Part shown: positions 26,001 to 37,400 of the stretch, piece after piece
How positions within the stretch are numbered: position 1 is the stretch's first letter
Layout: every line of letters begins with the position of its first letter
NCBI GenBank assembly: GCA_013397695.1
Contig: VYZI01000012.1
Location: 6,150,372-6,214,371, forward strand
DNA length: 64,000 nt
Direction: 5' to 3'
Source of the DNA: Centropus unirufus
Taxonomy: Eukaryota > Chordata > Aves > Cuculiformes > Centropidae
Program-made: the position numbers and the translations under genes
The notes under the pieces: generated by a model
Database searches by the model: none
Seen by the model: the letters and a program-made list of their open reading frames with translations, nothing else
What the model was told of the DNA's origin: nothing

Positions 26001-28775
26001 TATCTTGCACAGGTAAGAATGGTTGTGAAATTCAGCCACACTGATGAGCACAAATGTTAAACAGTCTGTAACAGAGCTGGTATACTAAAGGGGGTGTCAA
26101 CATACTGCTTGTGTACATAAGGTCATAAAAAATTGACTATATCCTCTCTTCTGTGGCAATCTCTCATGAAAAGAGCACTGGGAAATGCAAAACAAACAGC
26201 AGAGTTCAGACCAAAGGCTCAGGACAGATTCTTCACTGAGGTACCCAAGTTCTTTGTCCTCGGTCCAGGATCCCTGACCATTGTTGCACGTGACTGCTTG
26301 GCTTCAGGGTTTCCTCACTGCATGAATGGTTGGACAAGACCAGCCTGGAGGGACCAGGGCATCAAAACTGGATGATACTGACCCCCAGGCAACTGCTGCC
26401 TGGTCCTGGGCTTCTACCATCCATAGGGAGCCGAGCACAGAGCATCAGTTTTGGTACTGACTTACCCTTCCCACCACAAGTCAGTAACTCCATCCCTGGG
26501 GCGTTGCAGCTGCAGAGACAGCAATTTCTTAAATGCCATTACTATTACTACTTGCCACTGTCTGACCACCAGGCTCCCAAATTGCACTCACAGAACGAAA
26601 TATTGCTCTGAGCTTCTGAAAAAGCTTTGGGCTCATTTCAGGCTACCAGGATTACTGGTGGTCCTGCCTAGATGCAGGAAAGCAGACAGCCCCACAGCTT
26701 TCTCCATGAGGCTGCCTGTGGTGCCCATCTATTCTGAGAGCCATTAGAGAGGGAGAGATTGTATTGAATGCCTGGGCATTTATAGAAGAGTACATCGTTA
26801 CAAGACTGCTAAAGTGCTTAACAATCTGAAACATAGATTGCTCTTCTTCAACTCTTGGCTTTGTTTAAACCAAATTTTGTTTTCAACAAATCTGAAGAAA
26901 TTAAGAAGATATCCTTGTAAAGCTGAGTGCTGAAAAGCAGGGGGAAAAAAAGTAATTTGTAGAATTCGGTTATTCAGAGAAAACTTGATCATTCAATATA
27001 TAACTCTATAACTGTATAATATATAACTCTATAACCTCTATAACTGTTTCTGTTATCTCCCCCCTCCCCATATGCTGTCAACATTGCCTGTGCTAGTAAA
27101 TAAGAGTAAAACATCCAGCCAACCCGTCTGGAGCAGAGGTGAGAGTTAGTATCAAGAGCAATGGTGGATTTCACAAGCCAAACCGGGACCTGCAAAACCA
27201 TCCTGTTAATGTACACAGCACATGCCCCTGTGACTGAGATATATGGTAGAACATCCAGGAAAGGGCTCCTCCAGCACGGACCAACTCTGCTTCAGCCTGT
27301 AAGAACAGTTTCTTAGCCTCTCTAAGCCTGGCTGCACCACTGAGCACCGAAGAAATTAAAGGGGAGCTTGAGGCATGGGCCAAGGAATTGGAAAACAAAC
27401 AGAACAAGTTGCTTCGTTATTAGAGAGATGGAATATCACAAGTACCTGGCAGACAGGCAAGAGTGTCGTGTAGTTGCTGTACCTTCACTCATGTATGTAC
27501 GCACATCATTGCCGTGCAGTGGCCACAGCTGTCTGTGCTGGGACCTGTAAGGCATGTGGGATACTCACATGAGAACAGCCTTGCTCCCTCCCTGTGTACT
27601 GATGTATCCACAGGCGGATTCCTACCTGCAGCAGAGCTAAATGATTTTTAGGAAACTAATAAAAAAAAAACACATTTGGGGTAAATCCAGAAAACTGAAC
27701 TTTCTCAGGAGAAAGCAGCCCCAGGTGACAGATGCAAATAACTACTTTCACATCTTGCTGGTCCACAGATGACCGATGTAGAACAGCTGTATGTTCCATC
27801 AACAGTAAATTAACCTGGAGACAACTGCCTCAGACACAAGCCCATTCCAGCACCTAGATCTGTGCCAACAGCTGCTTCTGCATGGCCAGGCTGCTTCAGA
27901 ATTGCATTCTGAAGGGCAATTGCAATAGCTAACAGTGCAGAACACCACCAAATGCCTTCTGACACCTAATCCGACAACACTGCTACTCAGATGAGCATTA
28001 ACATTAGGATGGTGTGGCACTGGCAAGCTGGATCTGCAGAGGAGATTTCCCCTTCTGACAATGCTGGTGCATGGACAGACCCAGGTGAGCAGTGAAGCTA
28101 TGAGCAAGGAGAGCAACTTGAAAAGCCAGGCCCTTCTGGCCAGCCCCAAGAAATACATTCTCCATCACTATTGGCTTGATGCAGAACAGTAGTCACAGCA
28201 TAGAAATTTTATCAAGTTTACAGTGAGAATGGAAAGAGAAAAGACATGATTTATAAAACCTCAACGACACAGCTTTACTGAAAAAGTATTTATACTCATA
28301 CTGAAAATACTGACGTTTTGACAAAACAGATCAAACTAAACCCAAAACTCTTAGATTCAACCTGTCACTGTAATTTACTGTTTAATTTATAGCTCAGGTG
28401 CCATATGCTTTCACTTTGTACTCAGGGTAAATCTTTCTCCCTGCCATATCCTTTCCGTGGCATGCTTTCCTCTTCCAGCAGGGGAGAGGGCTGCACCGTA
28501 GCTCAGGTGTTTCCTAGGAAAGCTTGTCTATCCACAGTTCTGTGGGCAGAGGCAAGCAGAAGGATGCAGTGCTCAAGCAACTCCCATGAGATTGTGTGAT
28601 GCCGTTATGAAGAGAAAAAGATCCAAATGATGGCTCTCTACTTGAAATCTCAGACCATTTTCCAAGTAAATAATTCATCCTTTAGAGGAAAGCACATTTG
28701 ATTGAAAATGCAGTTTTTGATCAAGTTACCAGGTAGTTGTGATATTCTGCAGGTGGTAACATAGTGTGGAATTAC
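20063..28775. other. Gene-free unique sequence
   Basis: No coding exon is supported. Frames up to about 120 codons occur on both strands without recognisable products. An A-rich run lies near 21,329-21,358. A markedly pyrimidine-rich strand runs from about 24,010 to 24,500. A small 'ataactctat' minisatellite occurs at about 26,996-27,047. None of these identifies a gene. Confidence 0.5.
26996..27047. repeat. Short minisatellite, units of type ataactctataac
   Basis: The words atataactctataac and ctctataactgt recur about three times with small shifts. This is a short imperfect tandem repeat of noncoding DNA, and it looks like slippage. Confidence 0.7.
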
Positions 28776-28987
28776 ACTGGATTTAGGAAAAAAATCTTCA
28801 CGGAAAGGTTTGTCAAGCCTTGAAACAGGCTACCCAGGGAAGCAGTTGAGACATGGAGGTATTTAAAAGATGCGTAGATATGGCATTTAGGGACATGGTT
28901 TAATGTGAAAGTGGCAGTGCTAGATTAGGGATTAGGGTCAACGTTCTTTAAGGACTTTTCCAACCTAAACAATTCTATTAGTCTATA
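28776..28987 (+). mobile_element. CR1 LINE 3'-end fragment
   Basis: The + strand carries the standard avian CR1 3' end in order: 'ttaggaaaaaaatcttcacg', 'aacaggctacccagggaag', 'gaggtatttaaaag', 'ggcatttagggacatggttt', 'ggcagtgctagatta', 'ggacttttccaacctaaac' and a terminal 'aattctattagtctat', corresponding to the family's attctatg octamer tail. It is a 5'-truncated copy of about 210 bp, as is usual for CR1, moderately diverged and noncoding. It is one of the clearest signs that the genome is avian or closely related. Confidence 0.93.
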
Positions 28988-30911
28988 AATAACACCACAT
29001 GATACAATAGCCAGAATATCAGGTGGGAAAAATTGAATCCATCCTTGTAGGACCTTCACAAGACTACTTCAGGAATGACTGAGCTACATCAGTAGTTTTG
29101 TTAACACTTTTTATCTTCTGCTCCACAAAAACATAAGTATCCACACTTAATAGCCTGGCTAACAAAGTCTTGATTCTTTTTCACCAAATGAAATCATAAA
29201 ACTATGAAGTGAGATGTCTCAGCTGGTGAAATGGGGTGTTAATAGAGTTTTCTGGGAACAGTAACCCTCTGATCAGTCCAGGTGAGCATTCAAGTCTGAC
29301 CCCACTCCTAAACGATTTCTTCATGAGACCAAACTTGCTGGTCCATCCTAAGGATCTGCTTGTTAAATACAGACCATGCCTGCTTGGTTTCATTCCTTTT
29401 GTGTCATCAGCTTCTCTTTAATCTCCCCGCTGCAGGACTAGCTGTCACAGTAATTTCTGGGCTTTCAGAAAATTAAAAAAATCTGCTGCCTTTGTGCTCA
29501 AAATAGACTAGAGGGCCCAGCTGATTTATGCTTCCCTTGTAGGATCTAGGAGTTGGTGAGACTGCAAAACAACTTGAAAAAGAGTTAATTACGAGGCTGT
29601 GAAGGAACTACGAACTTTTTTTTTAAAAGGCCCTCAAGTTCACCCTGAAAAACATTCTCAGAGTGTAAGAGTTCAGGAGTCACTGGGACACCCGCTTGCA
29701 GCTGGCACAATGTGATGTCGCAAGAACACAATGCTTCAGCCAGCTGTGAGTCGCTACTGAAATAGCCCTGCCAGCAGCACCAGCTCACTGGAAATGTGAC
29801 TAGGCAAACTTGGCTGCATAGATAAAACCTGTACATAGGATTTCCTCGTTGCATTAATGTACTTGTAGAGGGCAACTGGACAGTTTTGTAACCAAATTTC
29901 ACCCAGTTTTCCCTCTGTTCCAACATCTCCTCTCTCCCATGTTCTCTTCTCCAACTGAAGCATGGATTGGTTCTCAGATTGATTACTGTATTTGATGTGA
30001 ATGACTTTTGTGGCTTTTGTTTTAAGGAGTCATTCCATATTCCTGTTTTTTATAGTAGTAACCCTCAACACTTCTACCTCTTAGTTTGACCAAAGGTAGG
30101 TATCAAGAAAAGTTTCCCCCGTGCCCAGGCAGTTTCTTTCCTTCAGCATCAGACAAAACAATTTGTGTTAGCAGATAGTGAACTATCCAGAGGCAAACTT
30201 GCAGAGGCAGAACGGAGTCAATCTCTGCTGAAGTCATTTTGGTTATAGATTCAGTTGATGAGGTCAGAAAAGTCCTTCAGCTATGCAGATATCTACATCA
30301 AATAAAATAATCCTTGCACTAGTCACATAATCATCTGTACCTCTCTGGGTCATAAAACATCCACTTAAAAATGATATTGTTCTTAAAAGTCTTCTATTGC
30401 CTGGAGAATCTATGAGTATCAGAAATTAAATGTTATGGAAAATAAGTATGCATAATTTGCACTTTGCTTTGTGCCAATGAGAGACAGAGAATGTTTGGAC
30501 AGAGAGGAAAACTGGGATAGAAACAGTCTGCTCTGCCGTTTGTCTGCTCTTTCATGCTAGGAGAGGAGAGGAAATATTTTATGACTGGGACATGCTGAGA
30601 CAGGAACAGTGACTGTACTTCTTTTAAGAGATGATGTAACCATTGGAGAGTGTCCATTCACCACTGCTTCTCTTTTCTTTGTTAACATCTCTTTCTATTG
30701 CCTAATATACTAGCAATAAGAATTCATGGGCTAAATGAAGTTTGAGATTAATCTTCTCCTGTCTGCAGATCTCAGTTCGCCGAGAGATGACCTTTCCAAC
30801 AGCTTTGTACAAGAATATACCACAGAGGGGTTTTGTTTCCAGTTCTACCCCCAGTATTCCCCGTACTCATGGGCAGCAATCACTTGTGTTTGACACATAT
30901 TTGTTTTTCAG
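28988..30911. other. Gene-free DNA upstream of the CTXND1 coding exon (probable intron)
   Basis: I see no exon in this stretch. It ends in a good splice acceptor at 30,911 just before the CTXND1 reading frame, so it is most simply the last intron of CTXND1. The 5' untranslated exon or exons are not identifiable. Confidence 0.5.
30898..30911 (+). promoter_or_regulatory. CTXND1: Splice acceptor of the CTXND1 coding exon
   Basis: A T-rich tract ends in ttcag immediately before position 30,912. It lies 54 nt ahead of the start codon and places the start of the coding exon. A less likely alternative acceptor is the 'gttagcag' at about 30,924-30,931. Confidence 0.65.
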
Positions 30912-30965
30912 GTGCTTGATGATGTTAGCAGTAACTATAAACCCAGATGAAGAACGGCAAAAGCA

Positions 30966-31145
30966 ATGGAGGGACCAACCCCAGAGCCCGTGTATGTTGA
31001 TGTGGACAAGGGACTGACATTAGCATGTTTCGTCTTCCTCTGCCTCTTCTTGATTGTGATGATTATTCGCTGTGCAAAAGTCATCATGGACCCTTATAGT
31101 GCCATCCCTACGTCTACATGGGAGGAGCAGCATCTAGATGACTGA
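30966..31145 (+). CDS. CTXND1: Cortexin domain-containing protein 1 (59-aa single-pass membrane microprotein)
   Basis: The complete frame is 59 codons plus TGA. The product starts MEGPTPEPVYVDVDKG and ends STWEEQHLDD, and I recognise it as CTXND1, almost identical to the human protein as I remember it. Residues 17-34 form one hydrophobic helix, preceded by an acidic N-terminus and followed by R35, C36, A37, K38. That charge pattern predicts the C-terminus in the cytosol. The start is fixed by an in-frame TGA at 30,948-30,950 and a good initiation context (G at -3, G at +4). A splice acceptor (tatttgtttttcag, ending at 30,911) lies 54 nt upstream, so the whole frame sits in one exon. The gene converges with FAH. 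Its molecular function is unknown; the cortexin family is small, membrane-bound and studied mainly in neurons. Confidence 0.95.
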   Translation: MEGPTPEPVYVDVDKGLTLACFVFLCLFLIVMIIRCAKVIMDPYSAIPTSTWEEQHLDD

Positions 31146-32541
31146 GCGGACTTCACTAGACAGAGCCACAAAATGGTGTGATCCAGGAGGCCTTTTCCTA
31201 TTGGGAAGGCCAACACACACAGAGCCATTTGCAGATATGCAGGGCAATGGCAATATCTCCAAGAGCACATAGCGCAAAGGATTCTTGCTCAGCAGATCAA
31301 GATATCAGCAAGCCATCCTGGCAGCTCTGTTTATCACTATGCAGCAACCCTTATATTACTGAAAACAGTTATCATTGTAACTCAAGTAGCACAAGACCTT
31401 TCCGAATATAACTCGTGGTCTAGCACAGTTTGTCCTCCTCTCAATGTCCCCCAAAATTCCAAGGTAACCATCAGAATTCTGAAAAGTAACAAGAATATTT
31501 TGTCCTTCGTGGAAATAGATGGCTTCAAATATCTTCCACATTAGTCATATTTGTGTTTTAAAAAAGGCCCAGATTTTTTAATTTTGTACCCGAGAACATC
31601 ACTAAGTAGAGGAGCCAAAGGGCCCCTGGTTAAGTAGATTTACAGCACCAGTTCTATTCTCCACACACTTGGTTCTGCACTCATACTCCCTGCCAGGCTG
31701 CAGTCATATTTTCAGTGATCAGGACACAGAAACACTCAGAAGACTGTTCCCAAGGGGGTCACGGGCTACTGTTGACCCTGTACCATCACCTCACTCTATC
31801 CTACTCATGCAAACATCAGGCATTTCATGATCTGCCGTGAGTCCATGGATCAGCCAGATACGCCAGACCATTTATGGTGAGCTTAGTAAGCACCAGAATT
31901 CCACAGAGCAGAGCTTGGCCACTCCTGGTTTTAACCGCATAGAACTTGCTGTGATTTTCAAAGAGTGATTCCACGTGCAACTTCATCAGTCTTTTGTTTC
32001 AGGTACACTTGAGTGGGATGACGCACAAATAGAATGACAAAGACAATAAGCAAGGAGACATCGCTCCTAGCCTTGTCACTCACACTTCTCAGTGTAACAG
32101 TTACAGGAACATACAATAATACGCATTCTACCTCGGAGAAATTCAGCACCTTAAAAAGAGTTTTTCCACAGATTTGTAAGGTGAATAGCTGTACATTTCC
32201 TTTTCTCAGTTCATTAAGAGAGCCATTACACAAGAAAGCATCAGTGAACAGGGAAGCTTTAGAAATTCATTATTTATTTTTTTAAAGAGCGGGGATTGAG
32301 AGATTCTGATGTTTTCTACTCCCAAAATTCTAAGATTTGCTCACAGCTGCCTTCTTTTCTGACATATTAGGCTTAAGGGATTGCAAGGAGCTGGCAAAGC
32401 AATCAGGAGTAGGTACTGAAACCACAACAAGCGTTGCGGGCAGACAAGAATTGAAACCACAAATCTACAAGAAGTATGTTTCATTATTTCTCCTCTTCCT
32501 TACCATCCTACCTGACAAGTAGGTTCTTGCCATAAAGTAAT

Positions 32542-32765
32542 GCACAGTGGATGAGGAAGGTAGAGCCAACGGTTGGGACAAGGAATCAGGATGTCACCTT
32601 GTCGGTTACAATCCTTAGCTCTGACTGGTATGTCTGATGATCACACAAGTCACTTCTTTGTATGCCTCAGTCTACTCATCAGTGAAATTTGTACAATATT
32701 AACTTGTCTCACACTGTTTTGTCAGTCTTATAATACCAGAAAGAACTTGGAAAGCCTTAGATAGG
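32542..32765 (+). mobile_element. MIR / CORE-SINE relic (amniote MIR type)
   Basis: The order of recognisable pieces is that of an amniote MIR SINE in + orientation. A tRNA-like head is seen around 'ggacaaggaatcaggatgtc' and 'acaatccttagctctgactg'. It is followed by 'cacacaagtcacttc', then 'tatgcctcagtctactcatc', then 'gtgaaatttgtacaatatt', and the tail 'agaacttggaaagcctta'. These parallel the consensus phrases about the 'gtcac', 'cctcagtttcc', 'aaaatgg' and 'aaagcgctt' blocks. The copy is strongly diverged, as expected of a family that stopped moving long ago. Confidence 0.8.
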
Positions 32766-33432
32766 TATACAGAAATAAGGAATTGTTTTACTAATCTTCC
32801 TTGTGAAACTACCTGGGGAGATGTTTATTTTCAGTGAGGGATGTTCTCCCCAGGCAGAGGGGTTGTCCAGACCACCATTTGCTCTTTGATTAAGTTTGTA
32901 GTATTCTGAGTCAAGCCAAACAGCACCTGGCTTTGTTACATACTGCAGTGATTTCTGAGGGCAGTCTGGAAGTGCTCTGCATTGGGATTACAGAGTTCCC
33001 AAAAATAGCAGTCTGTGAGTCACACTGAGGTTTTGCATGGATCTGTTGCACTTCACCTTTTTTGCTAGTCTCTATTGTAGGAGATCCCATTCAGGAGGGA
33101 GAAGAGTCAAAGACTGGCAATAGATTGCTGCTGTCTACCAAGACACCTCCACTGCTTCAGTTACCCACTGCAGATTGCTCACCAGGCTGTTATTTAGCCT
33201 CAGTTTCTGCTAGCCAGTTAGGCACCAGTAACAAGAATTTTTCAAGCATGAATATTAATCCTCACCATACTTTGATCAAATGCATTTGTCTCTGTTGTTA
33301 ATGAGTGCGCCTATCTGTGCTATAGGAAGGGACTCCCTAGCTCAAAAGAGATTACTTCTGTTCCCTGAGGTAAAAGGTAGAATGCATTTTCTGTCTGCAA
33401 AATTTGTATCCCACCTCAATACCAGTGGGCCT

Positions 33433-33482
33433 ACTTACAGAATGAAAAAAGAATTTAAAAAAATTTAAAAAAAATAAAAAAG
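33433..33482. repeat. A-rich low-complexity run
   Basis: An A-rich tract with short T interruptions (aatttaaaaaaa type units). It may be a decayed retroposon tail or simple-sequence expansion. No adjoining element body is recognised. Confidence 0.6.
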
Positions 33483-34089
33483 ACACTTTTGGTTTGCTGG
33501 TGACCTGGCTGTGCTCACAGCTGAAGCAGAGCGAGACCAGAACGAGACCAGAGCTTGTCATCACTCCCCCCAATGACAATACTTCATTCAGTGTTTATCT
33601 GTATGCAGAACTCTCTGGCTTTGTCACGTGTCACTGATAAGCCCCTGTTCAGCTAAGGACTTACACACTTGCTTAAGCTTAAGTTTAAGCCTTCAAGCCA
33701 GCTGACAGCCTAGTCAGAGACCAGGGTCAGTCATGTCCTTTGTCCTCGGCAGGGCAGGAATAGCAAAGAATAGCCCTTACAGAAACAAAGCCTGTGCGAG
33801 AATCAAGGGTTACAAATGCTGGGGAACCAATTTAGCAAGTTGTCTTTGGAAGAATCTTTGCTTCTTTTTTTTTTGTTTGTCCTGCTGTACAAACCATTTT
33901 ATGGATTTCCCTGAAGATCTTAAAGCAAAGCTCCCTATTGGGTGGCTCTGTTTTCTAATAAAAGTTTACTTATCTTCCTGACATGGCCTGTCAAATCCAC
34001 CCCTCTGCTGGCAAAAAAGGCCTCCACAAGAATCTGCGTATTCATGTCCAATATTTTCACATGGCTGTGTAAAAGTCAATGCAATTGTT

Positions 34090-34108
34090 TTATATATATA
34101 TATATATA
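34090..34108. repeat. (TA)n microsatellite
   Basis: A run of about nine TA units follows a TTTTA stretch. It is a simple dinucleotide repeat inside the probable CTXND1 3' UTR. Confidence 0.85.
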
Positions 34109-34473
34109 ATACAAATGCATTCTAATTTCTGCCTTCCACTAGTGGTTACAATAACACAACTTTACCACCCTAATCAAAAGCAATATTAAACATGGTGCCA
34201 AAAGCATAAATTTTATCCTCCTTGCATTCAGAGGTTTGTCACTGCAGCTCCCACCTGACGCTGACCCCGTGGGCACTGGCAACAAGGCCGTGCTCGTGGC
34301 CGGTGGAAGAACTGATCCAACAGGATCTGCATCGCTGAGCTTGGTAGTAGTTTCAGCTGCATGCAACAAGTGCCTCTGCTAGTTTTGGTTCTTTTGAATC
34401 ATTATGCCATACTACCAGCAACTGCACTCAGAGGAAATAATTCAAACTTGTTGCAAATATATTTATCTAATGC

Positions 34474-34479
34474 AATAAA
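34474..34479 (+). terminator. CTXND1: Candidate poly(A) signal of CTXND1
   Basis: The hexamer AATAAA is followed about 25-45 nt later by a GT-rich stretch (cgttgtttctgttgtgattt). That is the arrangement of a working vertebrate cleavage site. It is the best such pair on the + strand downstream of the CTXND1 stop codon, but the assignment is an inference. Confidence 0.5.
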
Positions 34480-34499
34480 CAGCTTCAACATGGAAAGTC

Positions 34500-37400
34500 G
34501 TCCCGTTGTTTCTGTTGTGATTTGCTTATAGTTGCCAGGATCTCTTAAAAACCACCCACAAAACAACATGATTTTCAAGAAAGATCTATGTTCCCAACAA
34601 CCCTGCTTGGAGGGTGGGGGTGACAGTAGAAAACTGTTCCCTGTGTTCCAAGACCATCACAGGCTTTCAGGAGCTTAGAACAAAGCTGATGAAGCTCCAC
34701 ATGTTCCCACGGCACATCTGGGAGGTGAATCCCTCAAAAGTGGCTGTTTCAGGTTATTCGTCTGGTTAGGAAGAGCAGTGAGCTGAGCAGAGCTTCAGCT
34801 CAGCAGGGGACTGCAGCGTGCTGTAGTTCAGCAATTGCATACTGAAAGAAATAAGGCCTCTGAGACCAAAATCCCTCCAATAGCAACTGAAAATGAAGAG
34901 CATGGATCATCTGTGATGTTTCTTTGAGGAAACCACAATATATGGGATATGCTGAGTAAAAAGCACCCAGGGAACTCCTCTTAAAAAACATGAAGAGACA
35001 AACTGCAAATTCTTTCATCTAGCAAGAGGACTCTGTTGCCTGAAAGGTGGGCGTTTTGCATCTTTTTGTCCCTGTGGTGAGTTCGTTTGCACAAGGACTT
35101 TGGTGCCTGCAACCCAGTTTGCCACAAAGACAAAACCCTATGAATGGATTATTAAGCATGTCCTACTCACAGAGGCTGGACTCTGTGCTGTTTTCAGAGC
35201 AGCTCCTATGGCTAAAATGAGAACAGACCTGAAATGAAGCCCATGGTGGCTGAATTGGGGCAGACACCCTGGAGAACTGAGAGCATACAGATTTTTCTAA
35301 AGGAAACAGGGACTGATGCCAGTATTGCTGCTGCAGTCTGTGCTGTCCAAAGGTGTCCGCAGCTTGCTAGGTCATCCCAGGTCTCAGGGGGTGACTTCAA
35401 CCCATGTTACTATTGCTCAGAAGCCAAATTAACTCAGGATTTAGGTAGGGAAGGAGTGACACACTGACTCCAGCAATCTCCATGGCACACACAGGGAGGG
35501 TAGTGAGGGCAGCAGACCTCATGTATTTGACTAGTTAATTTCAGGGCATGATGCTTCAGAACAGAGTGTATGAAAAATGAAGGCAGCAAGTTTTCAAAAC
35601 AGACCCAAATTAGACTTCTGTGAAGCCAGACTGATGCCAGACCCCTGCGCTACCTGCAGTCTCCATGTAATCCCCCATTAGCGCTTAGCAACAACTGAGC
35701 CTAAAAATCCTCAGGCCCTTCCACCTGCAGAGACCCAAGGACAGCAGTGACACCAGAACCTACATATGGACTGGACATCACTGCTGGGGTGAGGACTCAG
35801 CCAAAGGAGTGGCCACCACTGCAGTTTTGCATCTTTGAGATCAACACGGCAATGCATTGAGTGACACCCACACACCAGCTCGCCTTCTTCACACCGAGCT
35901 CAGTCCCTGTCCATGATGACGCTGGATCTGCACCAGCTGATGGCAGGCTAAAAATCCAGCTAAACACAGGCTAGAAAATTTAAATTAATCTTCTCCCTTT
36001 CCTTACCCTCTGTTTCTGACCTTGTCAACCCAGATTTGCCAGGCTACAAACCACCTGTCTTGGTTGTCTCATGATTTTACATCTCAGGTGATTTGATTTA
36101 AATAAAGGATATTAAATCCCAAATTTTAATCATGTCTTAATGCTGCAATAGGAATTCTTGATTTCAGTAATTTGTTTTGCATATGCACTTTATTTTTAAA
36201 AAAACTGATTTTGCTAAAAATGGTTGATGCCCTTTGGCCACTACTCCCTCTTGCTAACCAGGAAACACTGCTAACACATACATTTTTAAAGCAATATACA
36301 GTTTAATATTCCTGGTTGCATTTATTCTAAGGATTCAATTCAATCCTCAATGGCAATGGGAATTGTTGAACGATACACTTCTTGATTACAAAGCGTCATG
36401 TTTTGTGCTGGGACTGGGCCAGGCAACTCCTGAAGGCAAATCAGAAACCAATCAAAAATGTATTAAAATTGCATTAAGTGTGCTGAAGCCATAGGGAAAG
36501 AGTTTTTTTGTAACATATTTTATATTTAAGGCTAATTGGATTTCTCTAGCAGCAGCTGTATCACTTCTGCGGAACAAATGAAGTGTCTGGTAGGGGCAGA
36601 CAGAGGAGCTGAGCACCCCACCACCCCAAGGCAAACCCCAGAGCCACCCCTGCAGCAGGGTCCTGGGACACAGCAGCTCTAGGGAATCCATCAATCCACA
36701 TTGTGGTGGAGCTGCCAGCTGCAGGTCCTCTACCCTGAATCCAGCACACAGCAGGAAGGGGGGACAAGAAACTCTCTCTGTACTTGCAGCTCCCAACCAG
36801 TCCCATAAAGTTCCCTGACAAAAGTGTAAACCCTACAAGCTGACCCAATGGGCATTGAGCTGCTCCTGGGGTCTTCACTCCTGTAGCATTTTCCTTTAAA
36901 GTTGTGTCCACACCAGCCCTTTTACAGCTGCAAATTAGATAATATGGAGCAGATAGAGTAAAAATTATAAAGCAGATGCCTGTAACTAAAACTTCATGGA
37001 AAAGTCATCATGTCCAACACAGAAAGCATTGGCATGAAGATGTTCTTGGGAATGAGGGGATGTGAAAAGGATGAGGAGTTTGCAGCAGATCTGTATGAGG
37101 CAGCACAGTGCCAGTACTTCAGCATGTCCCTCATGCACTGCCAAAGCCTTCAATCAATTTTAAGATTCCAGAAATTATCTCTTTCTTTCTCACTAAGCAA
37201 CAACTCTATGGGCAGCCTGAACAGAGGCAGCAATCAAGCCTGATAAATGGCCCCCGCCTTACTGCTCACAGCCAAAACCAGTATCAATATCACCTACCAG
37301 CTCTGTCCCTCTTAACAAAGTCACTACCTTGACCCAAAACGGCTACTGAAAGAGCATTGTACTTTGAGTTATTACTGCCTGGTTAATGCAGAAATTATGA

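Larger units (their letters stand above)
31146..34500 (+). other. CTXND1: Probable long 3' UTR of CTXND1
   Basis: There is no further exon after the stop codon, and the sequence runs without a gene to a strong poly(A) arrangement at 34,474. I infer that this is the 3' untranslated region. It contains a MIR-type SINE (32,542-32,765), an A-rich run (33,433-33,482) and a (TA)n run (34,090-34,108). An earlier AATAAA at 33,957-33,962 could give a shorter transcript. RNA reads would be needed to settle the end. Confidence 0.45.

Noticed and set aside
28921..28940. Telomere-like gattagggattaggg
   Set aside because: It is the tail part of the CR1 element (normally gctaggttaatggttgg) with substitutions, only two units long, and not an interstitial telomere array.
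30742..31017. 91-codon + frame overlapping the start of CTXND1
   Set aside because: It crosses the CTXND1 splice acceptor and start codon in another frame and has no similarity to a known protein.
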